From contig OZ038320.1 of NCBI GenBank assembly GCA_964035795.1, positions 19,052,589 through 19,116,588 on the forward strand: a stretch of 64,000 nt of DNA, in the 5' to 3' direction. Below the pieces are notes generated by a model. The model was given only the letters and a program-made list of their open reading frames with translations. It ran no database searches and was not told the origin of the DNA. A program made the position numbers and the translations under genes. Below, in pieces: positions 48,101 through 59,800 of the stretch (position 1 is its first letter; each line of letters begins with the position of its first letter). The stretch comes from Pterobdella sp. o SKG-2022 (taxonomy: Eukaryota; Annelida; Clitellata; Hirudinida; Piscicolidae).

Positions 48101-51100
48101 CATAATTCTGTAATCTTAATCAATTATCTGTTTTCAAGTGTAATCTCACTCGTCACTAGTTTAACCGCTTCAACGCAGCTCCTACCTGTACTATATAAAA
48201 TGTAATTTAATGTAATGCGGTATTTATAAAGCGCTTTTACTCATAGATCAAAACGCTTGCTACAAATTTAATGTAGCGAAAACACTGTGAAACAGGTGCT
48301 AATTGTCGGCCCACGCAGGATCGAACACGGTAACTAGGTAATTAGTCTAATGCTCTACCTTTGAGCTATACGGGCAGACATTGAAATGCTTAACAACTCT
48401 ATAAAAGTTTTGATATTCATATAATCATTTGACGATTATGATCATGATATATTGTTGCTTCAAAGTTTATTATTTCTTTATTTCATTATTCTATTTTAGT
48501 GATTTTGGGCCTTGGTAGTGTCACAAAGACAAACATAAAAGTTAAACATTAACGAGGTCATGTTGAACCATCATAAACCAGGTGAGGGTCATGTCATTTT
48601 TCGACATTGTAATTGATTTCCTTCTTTTCGATGCTTTCGATGATCTGGACATGGCGCCTGCCTCTATTGTGTCCATCATCAACAACAACTGGATCACCAA
48701 TGGATTCAAAGAAACGGTTGTTTTTAAAGGGTTGTAAATCATTTTTATCAATTTTAATTGATTTTTATAAGAATTTTATTTTAATCATCAAAAAACACAG
48801 GCGATTTTGACGTTCGTGTGGTCAGTTCTCAAGGCTAAAAAAGCCATGCTGAAGGTCAGTGAATTGGGAAAAAAAGGATAATTATTCATTTAAATATATA
48901 TCATTTTATATAGAGCCAATAAGCTCATGTTTTTCAATCATGGACTTGAGTATATATTGTATTCTAGTATTGTCATCAAGCTTATTTTTACACAAATTGT
49001 AAAAACGGTTACTTTGTGTAGTTGTTTATTTCTCTATTTTTATTGGCTGGCTGGTTCGTTTTTTTGGGAAAGCAGAAATGAAACAAGTTTTGCTACTTTA
49101 TGTTTCATCAGGGTTGTGTTAAGCAGTTGCCTATGTGCTTGTTCATCAAAAATATTTAATTTTTCATGTTTCTAGACTTTGTAGATTGTAACCGCCAAGT
49201 TGAATGCCAAAAGAGCTAAATATTTTTTCACTATTATGCTTTTCCGTATAGGTTTGAAACGTTCCCTTCCTTCACCATCAGGGTGTTAATGTTGGTCCTA
49301 TAATTTTTTTTTGCTTATAAAGAACTTTTTTAGCAACCTAGCTTGATGAAAGCAGACTCATAAAACAGTCAGTTTGGGATTTTTTGAAAAAATTATCTCG
49401 GAATTATGAAGTAAATAACTCCAAAGGATAACTGGAGAACAGAGAAGAGTTTTTTAGATTTTTATCCTGAAAGAGTAGCAGGCCTGAAGCTAGGGCGCTA
49501 AGTAGGTGCTTTTTAACGTCATGCTTAGAATCAAAAGAGCTATGTTTCTCACTGCCACCTTCATGCTTTTTTAGTTTTCATACTTCTACCAGTTGAGCAG
49601 TGCTTTTAGATTATGCCCACAGTCAATCTGCCTTTCATACGTGCTCATATATTTTTGTCGTAATTTATTCGAAGAAAGTGAAGTTATTTTTCATAAAAGC
49701 AATAATTAACTTCTAATCTTATCTTATAATACTTTAAATTTCTTCCAGCAAACCAATGGGTTCATGTCTCGCTTTTATTCCATATCCGAAGTGACATCTC
49801 CTGTGCTGGCATGGGGCTTTTTGGGACCACAGGGACCTGTCAAGCTCATGTGTTTCTACTTCAAGGTTCAAACTCATTTTTAAGGTTTAAGCTAGAGTAT
49901 GAATCATTTAAAGAGTGAATCAATCAAATATTTTTTATGAATATTGAAAGAAATTTATTACCAGTTAAAAAGTTTATTTTCAAAAAATAGAATTATGGTT
50001 ATTTCATAGTTATGTAATTCTATTTTTTTCGGTTCATAACGTCAAATGAAGAGGTTTTTGATAAATTGATTTTTCAAGAAAAAAATAACTTTAAATAAGT
50101 TAAAGATTATTGCAACTCATTAGTATGCAATTCATGAGTATCGTTCTTTATGTAATGCATAAAAACAAAAAGTAAATATTTTAGAGTTTAAGCCCTGTTT
50201 TGTGCACAACTTTGAACGGCACTAAACTTAGCGTCTCCAAATTGAGGCTGCTTTTCTGTTATAACCAGAATAACAGTATACTTCGGTAGCAGATATCGAC
50301 AGACTGGTATTCTAGCATCGTTGTAATTTGGCTTGGCGGATGATCATTTTTTTTTACAACGCTAGGCAAACTGCCTAAGTGTATGAACGGCGGATTTTGA
50401 ACTCGATAATTTCAAGTAGGATATTAGCTCGAGCAGGTAGTCTATAAAAATTTTTCTCAAATCAGTTACTTATATTGTGAATTACTCTGTAATAGTTTTA
50501 ATAGTCTAGACCGGCTGCTGTTAACCCCAATTACTGGGACAAGTACAGCAGTATAATCGAATTAGATTAATTAAGTTTAGTTTTATTGCACAAGGGCTAA
50601 GTTTTGATAAGGGCAGTTCGACCTTCGTGAAATTTTAATAAACGTTAAAATGTTTGTGTTTTTATCTTGGGTTTTTATTTTAGAAATGAAAATCTTAAAT
50701 AGGAACGTCGGTTTTCAATCACGAAAATGATCTTTTTCCATTGATTATTGCAGCTTTTTAAATCTTCAAGGGGAGGATTTTATCGTCAGTTGGGCGTTAT
50801 TGTATTCTCTTGGGGTGTTTTTTATTTCTAGATTCTTTTCTATTAAAATGATTTTTATGTAGCTTATTTTTTTCATCTGCTGAAGCTCATAAAAATGTGG
50901 AACTCAAGCATCACAAAAAACAAAAATATGAGCATATATAAAGCTTATGTTCAAAGCCTCATACCTTTTTGGTTGCAGCAACGGATAAGGGCATGGTTAA
51001 GTCGGTGGATAGTTTCAACCAAAGAATGGTTTATAATTCATGTGGAGTTTTTTGGTCAAACGCATGATAACAAAAACCGTAAATGCCCTGGTTGAACCAG

Positions 51101-52818
51101 CCTCTTAAGTCGTGACAAAGAGACGCTGGCAAATGTTAGGCCATATTCTGCATATGGATGATTTTGTTCCAGCCAAACTAACTACCATTGAATGCCTTGA
51201 AACAAAAAACGCAATGTGTGGAAAACCCAGCACCAGCTTTTTGACAACTATCAAAAAAAATTTGAAAACTCACAAATTAAACATTGAACATGCTGTTGAA
51301 ATTGCACAAAACAGAGACCTATGGAAACTGGAGAGAAGCCGTACATCGGCGAACAAAGAGCTTTGAATATATTTGCACATTCTGTTTTATTTTGACTGAA
51401 CGTTACTTTTTGTAGTTTTTAATGAATAAACTGCGAATAGTTATATTATCGTTGAGTCGCTCCTAAATTTGCTTCCTTTCCTGCGGTTCTATGCGCGTTT
51501 ACTCATGTCATTAAGGTTCTTGAACTTTTTACACCCTGAATCTTTTGTTGAGTGATTTGGTGGCTGTATTAAATCTTGTTTCACTTAGGTATATTTCATT
51601 TTAGTCTCAAGTGCAGTTTATTTTGTAAACACTTCTGCTCTACATCGTGTTTATTTTCTTTTTGCATGGAATGTTTTCCAGTGTTAGGTCTGTATGAGTA
51701 TGGAAAGTAAACTTGGTATCATTTAAAGTTTTTTAGAGCATTAATTATACATTTTATATTGGATAAGGATACTCGTGTAATCTTTTTGGAGTCACTTTGC
51801 TTTTTAGTGTTTTTGAGCCAGCTGCGTATTTTTTTTGGTTTTTAGATTTTTAGTGTTGCCTTTTGAAGTCGTTTTCTCAAAGATTTTTTGTAGAAATTCA
51901 ATTTCTAAAAAAGTATTAAATAATTGTAAAAATTTTTTAAATTTTAAATAATATAAATAATAAATGTTTTGATCCGTGTGTATCAAGTTTAATATTTTTT
52001 GAAAATATTTTCCATTTTTTTTGCATTTTTAGCACATTTTTTAAAGACTACTGAAATTATGTTTCATTAGTTTTGAAAACCCAAAAAAGCTATATGCTAG
52101 TTTTTACTGAACATTTATTATATAATTAAATCTGATTTTTTTTCATTATTATGAGAACTTTTATGTTTTTAATTAAGCGAGTCGTTGCATACTTCTTGTC
52201 AATTTTGACAACACTACTTAAGATCTAGATTTATATTCTTCTAAGCCTTTACGTTATACTGCACTAACTTAGCGCCCTAATGTTCAATCATACTCCCTGC
52301 TTGAGTTACTATCTTATCTGAGTACAAATCTGAGCATTCTTCTTTTAAAACTAATTATTTTGGAAGACTCTTCAGGGAGTGTTTACTCAGTCTCCTCTCA
52401 TCAGGCTAGCTTCTCAGCGTAGGTTGTTTTTTATCAAAAAAAACTTTCAAAGACCACACTTAAAAGTTTGATATTAAGGATGAGATATGTTTTTTACCCA
52501 TTTTTATAAATATAGCGTGAAGAAATTTACATTTAAACGGATTTTCTTGTATTTCAAATCAGGCGCTTTTGAGCGGCACGATAATTATATTATATTAATC
52601 GGAAAATTATTTAGTCAAATTAACAATTTATTTTATGCACAAAATCACCAAATCAGGACCAAATATTGAGTTATGTGAAAGACATCTTTGACTTCAATCA
52701 CGTTCGCTATACAAATGCCCAAGATTTGAGCGAAGATTTGATGATGCTTGCAAGATTACGTGGCCAGAAAGCCAGAGACAAGCTCTCTATACATCCTTCA
52801 CTGTGGCAGACTAAATGA
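45113..52818 (+). CDS. MIGA: Mitoguardin (MIGA/FAM73 family), mitochondrial outer-membrane protein
   Basis: Twelve exons join in frame to 544 residues: 45113-45386, 45474-45701, 45803-45879, 46082-46297, 46431-46543, 46919-46991, 47194-47280, 47590-47688, 48582-48716, 48801-48854, 49749-49865 and 52657-52818. The family is anchored in the mitochondrial outer membrane, promotes mitochondrial fusion and lipid homeostasis, and contacts the ER. Near the N-terminus is a membrane segment (FLVVSGSTIGVLIIGALAMY) followed by RRRKKR, as in vertebrate MIGA2. A Ser/Asp-rich linker comes next. The conserved C-terminal region includes DCTSDTEFLAKLYCIREAFD, then TFFEKLGRDLVKNLL, the signature FFDIVIDFLLFDAFDDLDMA with PASIVSIINNNW, VWSVLKAKKAML, SEVTSPVLAWGFLGPQGP and the last exon's VKDIFDFNHVRYTNAQDLSE. 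The linker has a Ser/Glu-rich DEED-like stretch (SENIEISSDSDD), a possible FFAT-like VAP-binding region. The exon 1 donor (GTTGTT) is weak. The last intron is 2.8 kb and contains transposon debris. Confidence 0.95.
48190..48375 (-). mobile_element. tRNA-derived SINE
   Basis: Read on the minus strand, a tRNA-like head (48375-48309) is followed by an unrelated body of about 110 nt and an A/T-rich tail. The head has an A box in TAGCTCAAAGGTAGAGCA, a B box GTGTTCGATCC, a D-arm pairing GCTC/GAGC and a degenerate acceptor stem beginning GCCCGTA. The layout resembles a tRNA-Ile (AAT), but the anticodon stem is mismatched, so it is not a working tRNA. The body contains AAGCGCTTTATAAATACC near its 3' end, a type of tail I associate with SINEs of several invertebrates. 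It lies antisense in mitoguardin intron 8. Confidence 0.7.
49475..49535 (+). repeat. Dispersed CTAGGGC(G/A)CTAAGT repeat, copy A
   Basis: Contains AGCAGGCCTGAAGCTAGGGC followed by GCTAAGT. It resembles an inverted copy at 52235-52300 and a direct copy at 56779-56820. Similarity extends about 50 nt between copies A and B. Confidence 0.6.
50880..51366 (+). mobile_element. Non-LTR retrotransposon (LINE) C-terminal fragment in a mitoguardin intron
   Basis: Two adjacent open frames (50895-51095 and 51112-51366) resemble the end of a LINE polyprotein. The marker is RRWQMLGHILHMDDFVPAKL, the RRW-GH motif that follows the reverse transcriptase in many LINEs, with a later NRDLWKLERSR. The reverse-transcriptase core is absent, and a frame change separates the two parts. 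It lies sense within the last, 2.8-kb intron of the mitoguardin gene. Confidence 0.6.
52235..52300 (-). repeat. Dispersed CTAGGGC(G/A)CTAAGT repeat, copy B (inverted)
   Basis: On the minus strand it reads TTAGGGCGCTAAGTTAGTGC and matches copy A for about 50 nt with small differences. With copy A it brackets 2.7 kb, including the LINE fragment, in the mitoguardin intron. Confidence 0.55.
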
Positions 52819-54018
52819 ACAATTTGATTGCTTATTTTTTTTTAATTTTTTGATGTTTTTATTGGAGATCCTTTAATAATTTTGAAATGCACCGAAATTT
52901 CATGTAAACGCTTTTCATGAATATTATGTAGATTGCAAAAATTTTTCAAATAAATAACTAGTCCCTCTAGCATTGTTTTAATTCAAAATGAAAAAAAATC
53001 ACTGTTTTTCAGTATTTTTTCGCATGCCAGCATGTGTCATTCCATTTTTGTAAAATTCCTTTGATTAGTCCATAGTTTTCTAATGCTTTTATAAATATTT
53101 TTGCAAGAATAAAGGTTCCTGCTATTCGTTTTATCTTATAAAATTAAGTCGTCAACATTAAATATACTATACAGAATTTCTAAAAGCTGATAGTTAAAGT
53201 TTTACTTTGAATTAAAAAATTTTTTTCAAAACCTCTAAAAAGCACCACATTAAAATCATTTATCACTCATTGCCCTTTTTTTCATTAGCACCTTTTGTAT
53301 CAAAATTAATATGTTTGTTTTGTAATGGCGATAGTGCAGTTTTTTGGGTAGGATTGTGCATTTTTCTACAACAGTGATCCACAATGAAAGTAAATTTTGT
53401 TATTTCTAATTAGTTGCGACGCATAGAGATAATTCCCAACGTGTAACAGTGAAGACCATAAGGTTGACATTACACAATATCCTCTAAAATAGAGATTTGT
53501 AACCAAACGCATAACGGCAAAGAGGCTTTTACATGGTAAGGTCCACGTATCTTGACTACGATGCTCAAATCTGGGTTTTTTTGATTATAACAATTGTACC
53601 GAATTCTTTCTCTTTTAATTTATATTTCTTCATTTTTGACGACTACAACTTGAGTAAACCCACGAGCAATATCACGCGCCAGGCTGAAAGAAAACTGATA
53701 CTTAGGAGGTAGAACACTTCTGCAGCAAGCTGAAAGCAATCACACTCGATAGAAAAAGCGGGCAGTTGTTGATGGCCTTTGCTGCAAGAGAAGAACAGCC
53801 CCAAGCTGTATGCATTCTTATACAATTTCAAAGCCGAATTTTTACAGTTTTTTTATAATACTCATCAAGTCTTAAAAAAAGAATATTTATAATTTCAAAC
53901 TTTAGCTTTCACGAATTTATTTTTTAAAAATCATCTTCAAGAACATTATTTGCTACTCAACGTTGAGCTTCATTAATCACAAGTTCCAAGTACATTATTA
54001 TCTATATGATTTCTTCAG
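52819..54018. other. 3' region of mitoguardin and region left of the LINE
   Basis: AATAAA at 53108-53113 is a plausible mitoguardin polyadenylation signal, 290 nt past the stop. From about 53330 to 53830 the composition is more balanced and looks like old repeat sequence, possibly a decayed 5' part of the LINE that follows. I cannot read a protein motif in it. Confidence 0.4.
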
Positions 54019-54913
54019 GTGGAACTGGAAATAACCCCTCGGCACGACATGCTAGTTGTCATGGGTGATTTAAATTTGAAAGAAAGAAGTGATAACACAA
54101 TATGAAAAAGTCATGGAGAAGCATGGATGTGGTCTTGTGAATGATGTTAAGCTGCAAGAATTCTGCAACAATAACAACCTGGTAGTGGGAGGCACCCTGT
54201 TCTCTCACTAAGACATTTACAAGCTCACTTGGTACTCGTCCAATAATTGAGATAGGAACCAGATCGACCATCTAATAATCAATGAAACATGGAGGCGATC
54301 ACTTATGAATGGCAAAGTGAGAAAAAGTACAGACGTCAGCAGCGACCATCATCTTGTAGTTGCTCTGATTCAACTCAAACTAAGAAGTACGAAAAATATT
54401 ATACACAAACCAAAACGCTTTGATATAAATTAACTTCAAAACAGCAAAATCAAAAATGCTTTTACTATTCAAGTGAAAAACCGATTTCAAATGCTGCAAG
54501 ATGCTGAACCAAACAGCAATGAGCTCGAGACAATTTACTCAAAGATAGTATCAGAATGCACAAAAAGCCGCAAAGATTGTTTAGGCCTAAAAGTAAAAAA
54601 CAAAGCGAAAGAGTGGATCAGTACATGGGAAGCAGTCGATGCCAGACGTACTCTGAAAAAAAAGTTGACAGATGCTAAGTCAGAGAGGTTGCAATATAAG
54701 CTTAGCCAACGATACAAAAAAGCCAACAAAAAAATAAAAAATGTTCCAAGCTGACAGACGCTTCTATGCAGATAACCTCGCAACATAGGCTGAAGAAGCA
54801 GCAGCAAAAAGAGAGCTTGGGCAGATATACAAAATCATCAAACTTGTTTGTGGCAAACACTACAATAAATTAGACCCAGATCATCAAAGACAAAGCTGGA
54901 AAGTTTCTTACCA

Positions 54914-54934
54914 CTGAGAGAGAGAGAGAGAGAG
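54914..54934 (+). repeat. (GA)n microsatellite within the LINE
   Basis: A perfect GA dinucleotide run of about 20 nt in the reverse-transcriptase linker. It probably shifted the frame of the element. Confidence 0.9.
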
Positions 54935-55518
54935 CAGAAAAAGCGCCGGGCTAAACACTTCAGAAAAATATTAAACCGACTCGCACCTACACCAGAAGGA
55001 AATATTCCTCCAGCTGCATCAAACCTCAACGTCAGTCTTGATCCACCATCAACGCTTGAAATAATTCTAGTCATGAAGTCTCTGAAAAACAACAAAGCAC
55101 CTGGACATAAAAACCTCAATGCTGAACTTTTCAAAGCAGATCCCATTCTAGCAGCTAACATATATAAGCCACTGTTTGAAGAAATATGGTAAAGAAAACA
55201 AGTACCTACAGAGTGGACAAAAGGAGCGATTGTTAAGATCCTCAAAAAAGGTTTATTAAATGACTGCAACAATTGGAGAGGAATCATTCTACTCTCTGTT
55301 CCTAGTAAGGTATTTGCTAAAATTATCCTACAGCGATCAGCAGTGGATAAACCTTTGAGGAAAAAACAGGCTGGATTCCACAAAAGAAGAGGAAGTGAGG
55401 ACAGGTATTTTCTCTGCGCAACAACATTGAACAATGTTCGGAATGGAAAAGACAGTTTTACATAAACTTTGCCGATTTTGAAAAAGCATTTGATAGTGTT
55501 CATAAAGAAAGTCTTTGG

Positions 55519-56061
55519 TTGGTGCTGAGATCATATGGAATTCTCCAAAACCTTTTTCAATTAATTCAAAGTTTTCACAGTAACTTTAGTTGCAGTGTTG
55601 GAGGTAATGACATATGGTTTGAGGTCAAAACAAAAATAAGACAGGGCTGTGTGATGTCAGCATTGCTTTTCAATTTCACCATTGATTGGGTAATGCGCCG
55701 CACTAGAGAAGCTGAAACTAAAGGAATCAAGTGGACTCCTTTTTTTACATTAAATGACCTCGATTTTGCAGATGATCTAGCACTAATCTCTCACACACAT
55801 CGTCACATGCAGAATAAAACGGACAAACTGCTTTTCATAGGCCAGCAGGTTGGACTCAAGATCACCCAGCAAAAAACTGAAGTCATGATCATCAATGTGC
55901 CATCACCAACCCCAAAGCAGCTTGAAAAACAGGATCTTTGTATTACAGATAAGTTTACATATCTTGGTAGCATTTTGAGTATAGATGGTAGTGCTAAGAA
56001 AGATATTAAGCGTAGACTCAACAAAGCAAGAAACGTTTTTAGGAGCATGACCACTGTATGA
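55519..56061 (+). pseudogene. LINE reverse transcriptase, longest intact stretch
   Basis: This is 180 codons of uninterrupted frame containing fingers/palm motifs: KTKIRQGCVMSALLFNFTID, then LDFADDLALISHTHRHM (the YADD-type catalytic box with Phe in place of Tyr), GLKITQQKTEVM and DKFTYLGSILSIDGS. A frameshift just before it separates FADFEKAFDSV from the upstream fingers region. Confidence 0.85.
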
Positions 56062-56778
56062 AAGTCCTCTCAGTACACCGTCAACACCAGGATCAAGCTG
56101 TACAAGACCTGTATTCTGCCTGTGCTTTTGAGTGTTGTAGAGTGACAAAGCAAGATATCAATACTGTCAGCTTTTCATACACAAAGTTAACGAAGCATTC
56201 TGAAAAATCTACTGGCTTGATACCATTTCGAACAATGATCTTCTTTCCCGTTGTCACCAAGAAGACATGGCTACCATCATCATGAGAAGACGATCGCGAT
56301 GGATTGGCCATGTCTTGAAAAAAAAAAGCTATTCATTAAACACCAGAGAGAAAAAGAAAATGAGGCTGTTCAAAAACAACATGGCGTCGGACAGTAGAAA
56401 TGGAGCTCAAGTAAATGAAGCACATTTAAGGCACATTCACCAAGCTGGCTCAAAACAGCAGAGTGGAAACTTTTTGTTGCTCCTCTATGCGCCAATAGGC
56501 GTAAAAAGCACTAATAATGATAGTAATAATATGATTTCTTGTTTTCAATAAATGCCTTAATTTTTTTATGCAAAAACACTACCTATTTCAATCACCAACT
56601 TTCAAGCTGTTGTTCTTGAATGTTTTCTATTATGATAAAAAGCTTATATTTGAACTGAAGATTGATAAAAGAATAAAACATTAGTGTGAAACAAAAAAAT
56701 TATCTTGTGAAAGATAAGCGAATGATTACTGGAAATAGGAGTATCGTTCTTATTTCTATGGTTCCAAAAGCCCTAATC

Positions 56779-56820
56779 AGCTAGCAGGTCTAAACGCTAG
56801 GGCACTAAGTCAACGTCCTA
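56779..56820 (+). repeat. Dispersed CTAGGGC(G/A)CTAAGT repeat, copy C
   Basis: Reads AGCTAGCAGGTCTAAACGCT followed by AGGGCACTAAGT, matching copy A closely over about 30 nt. It lies about 230 nt beyond the LINE end. Confidence 0.55.
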
Positions 56821-59800
56821 TTCAAAACATTTTTGTTTACTTCTTTCTTTGAATCTTTCCTTCTGACCTATTTTTTTCAATTTTTATTTTTCACTTGATG
56901 TTCAGTTTTATGGTTCGCAGTTAAATAATGACGTGCTAAAGAAAAACCATAATACATTTTTAAAATAGTAATTATAATTCGAAAATTTTACAAACTCAAA
57001 ATCAATCTATCAAATTCTAATGCCGAAGGACATTTATCATTTATTGACGAAAATTTGATATGGACAAAGTTTTTAATTTGAAAACTGCGTTTTGAGTATC
57101 GGCAGTTGGGAATTTTGCAACCGTCATGTATAATGTTTTTTAATATCTTTTTTACTTAAAAGTTGAACTTTCAAAAAAATTTCAACAAAAATATTATTTT
57201 TAGCAAAAAATTCATCTTATAAATTTTTAGTTATATAATAATATAAAAAAACTATGAACTTTTTCTTGAAAATTATTCATAGGAAAACACTATGAGAAAA
57301 TATGCAGTTATTTGAAGATGTGTCAAAAATTTGATGGATCGTTACAATGAAGACAAAATTCTTTCCCTCGCAGCACCTTCTCTCCCTATTATTCTTTGCT
57401 GTATTTTGTATCTTTTCAATAAAAATATTCAATTATTTCCAAATACTCAATTTTAAAAAATTAAAGACTTTTTCAATACTATAGGTTTTTAAAAGTAGTT
57501 TACCATCCTATTTTTTATATTAAACATATATTTAACATTTATATTGTAAAAATTTTATTTTCATGTATTTTATAATTTATATAGTCTTTTTTGCAATAGT
57601 TTTCATAATTGATGGTAAGTACTCTTATCTGGGTACATAAGGCTCAGTGTGGCGGCATGAAGCAATGCTCCAAAACGTTTTTATTTTCATTAAACATTAA
57701 TTGGGTTCAAAAAATAAAGGGTTTTTGTACTTTGAAACTTAACCGACTAAACTCTGTATAGGGTTGGACTCAATTAAATACATCAACAATTGCTTTGAAG
57801 TATTATCTATACCTTTCAAAATTTTAATCAATATCAAAAGAAATATTATATATTAAAAATAAAAGAAATATTATATTGATACAAAATTATGTGAATCTTT
57901 TTCTGAAAAAATTGTCTTATGCTTATTTTTTTGGCGAATCACTCTTGAGAGACTTAGAAGTAATGGAATGTGTGCATGGTAGGGCGTATCTAACCAAAGT
58001 TCTCAGTTGATTTTACGAACACCTTCTGAGTTTTCAATTTTAGAAATTTTTTTTATTGAACCTAAAAAGCAACTTTCAGCAATTTTTGAATTTTCAACAG
58101 ATATAACATTATTCAACGAAATATATGAGCGTTTTTTCAACTTTTTGCGGTGACCCGCACACCGGACCACTATATTGATGGCCATCCATAATGCTTAGCT
58201 GTTATAAGCAAATCTGTTTACTAGCTTCTTTATTCCGCCTCAAAAGAATGCATAGTACTGACGACCTTCAACTGTATATTTTATATTATAAGTGAAAAAA
58301 AATTTTGGTAAATTTATGAAAAAATTTTTGAATAAATGGAATAATACGAGTAACATTCAAGTGATGGATTCATAGCAATTGTTTTTTGAACATAAGACAA
58401 AACTGGTTAGTTGAGCCAGGTCGATAAACGAATTTAATATTTAAAAAGACGGACAAGTTATAATTCCTTTTTATCAAAAACCAATACAAATTAGTTATAA
58501 ATTGATAGGCGCTAAAGATTACCGAATTTTTGAAATAAAGAAGGATTGGAGTTATTAAATAGGACTAGAAATGAGAAGTTGTGAGCTTCTTGGTAGCCTT
58601 CTTAACATCGTTTGGCACTCAATGAATGATTAAATGTAAGCCGATGTATTTCTTTCCAATGCCCGATTCGATTGTAAAGTGAGCTTTCATTCATAACTTT
58701 TACGGTCTTAATTATACTTCTCAACTGTGTAGAAAAGTCTGTTCGACAATTAAGTTTATCGGCTCAAATGAGGTGAATATGTAAGATAATTTGATCAAAT
58801 CTTGATATAACCCGTTTTTTCTACTAAATTGTATCAAATATAATATCAATTGTAATTCGTATATAAAAAGTGTTTCAAAATATTTATAGGAAGACTTGCA
58901 GTTTCGACCCTTTACTTGTATGGGTTCATAAAGATTGAGATTACTGCAGCTATTTTATAAAATTTTTGCCATGTTTTTTAGTTTTCTATTGTTTGAAAAT
59001 GCTTATATGTTTATTTTTCAAAACTACCTGTTTTTTTAGTCACTTACCATTAAATTCTTCAAGAGACCTACTAAAAGGCCGCAGACTTGAGTTTTAAAAG
59101 AGTTGATATATATCAACAAATTGTTGTTTTGTTAGATTTTGATTTATGTTGTTTTATTTTGGCTGTTGGCAGTTGCTTTTAAGATAAGAGTTGATTTTTC
59201 TTTTTTGAATCTCATCGACTGATATACAATTCCTAAAGAATTTAGTATTTCGAAATTTTTTATTTAGTCCGTGCCATTTACTTGGTAGCTTTTGAACGAG
59301 TGTTTAAATATTTTGAAATATATTTTAATTTTTATTTTTCGGTATAACTTTTTATTTACGTTACATCGGTTATTAATTATTCTGCAATCTTTGGAGCTTT
59401 CTTAAACAAGGATTTGTGAAGTTTTGGAATACTTTGGCTTGTCCTTTAAACTTTGTAGTTTTAAATTTATTTTTTCAAAAGTCAGAAATAATTTTTCAGG
59501 TTTAAAAATAGAATAAGAGTGTTTAATCATTTGTGCACACCATTAATTACTCATCTGATTAAACTTTTCCATATATTAAACATTTATATAAACATATGCA
59601 TCAGGGCTTTCGGTTTAAGACGGAATGCAAATTGTGATTGCTGTTGAGAGTTTCATGCGAGACATGGAGTATGCTCGAAAACTATATATGAAACACCACT
59701 TCTAAAAATATATTCTTTCAAAAATTACTTCCTTCTTGGGGGAGTTTGGTGCAACATAGTATGAATGCACCGCTTATTTAATGCAAAAATCGTCCTGAAT

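Larger units (their letters stand above)
54019..56551 (+). mobile_element. 5'-truncated, inactivated non-LTR retrotransposon (LINE) with endonuclease and reverse transcriptase
   Basis: The order is that of a LINE ORF2. An apurinic-type endonuclease C-terminal half is spread over several frames (RHDMLVVMGDLN, EKVMEKHGCG, NQIDHLIINETWRRS, SSDHHLVVALIQLKLR; about 54035-54390). A linker follows (54473-54754). The reverse transcriptase starts with MKSLKNNKAPGHKNLNAEL and KILKKGLLNDCNNWRGI. It continues with FADFEKAFDSVHKESLW, KIRQGCVMSALLFNF, the catalytic box FADDLALIS and FTYLGSILSIDGS (to 56061). The tail keeps RRRSRWIGHVL and an out-of-frame FVAPLCANRRKKH. Stops and frameshifts interrupt the endonuclease, the start of the reverse transcriptase and the tail, so it is dead. 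Architecture suggests a relative of RTE/BovB-type elements, but clade assignment needs a tree. A short TAATAATGATAGTAATAAT stretch near 56520 may be its 3' tail. Confidence 0.85.

Noticed and set aside
48309..48375. Functional tRNA-Ile gene on the minus strand
   Set aside because: The acceptor stem has wobble and mismatched pairs, the anticodon stem is mismatched and a SINE body follows directly. It is a SINE head.
54838..55503. 221-codon minus-strand frame
   Set aside because: It is antisense to the LINE reverse transcriptase, whose plus-strand motifs are clear.
58003..58185. Minus-strand frame starting MAINIVVRCAGHRKK
   Set aside because: The first 15 residues look plausible, but no splice donor or domain follows, and the rest matches composition-driven sequence.
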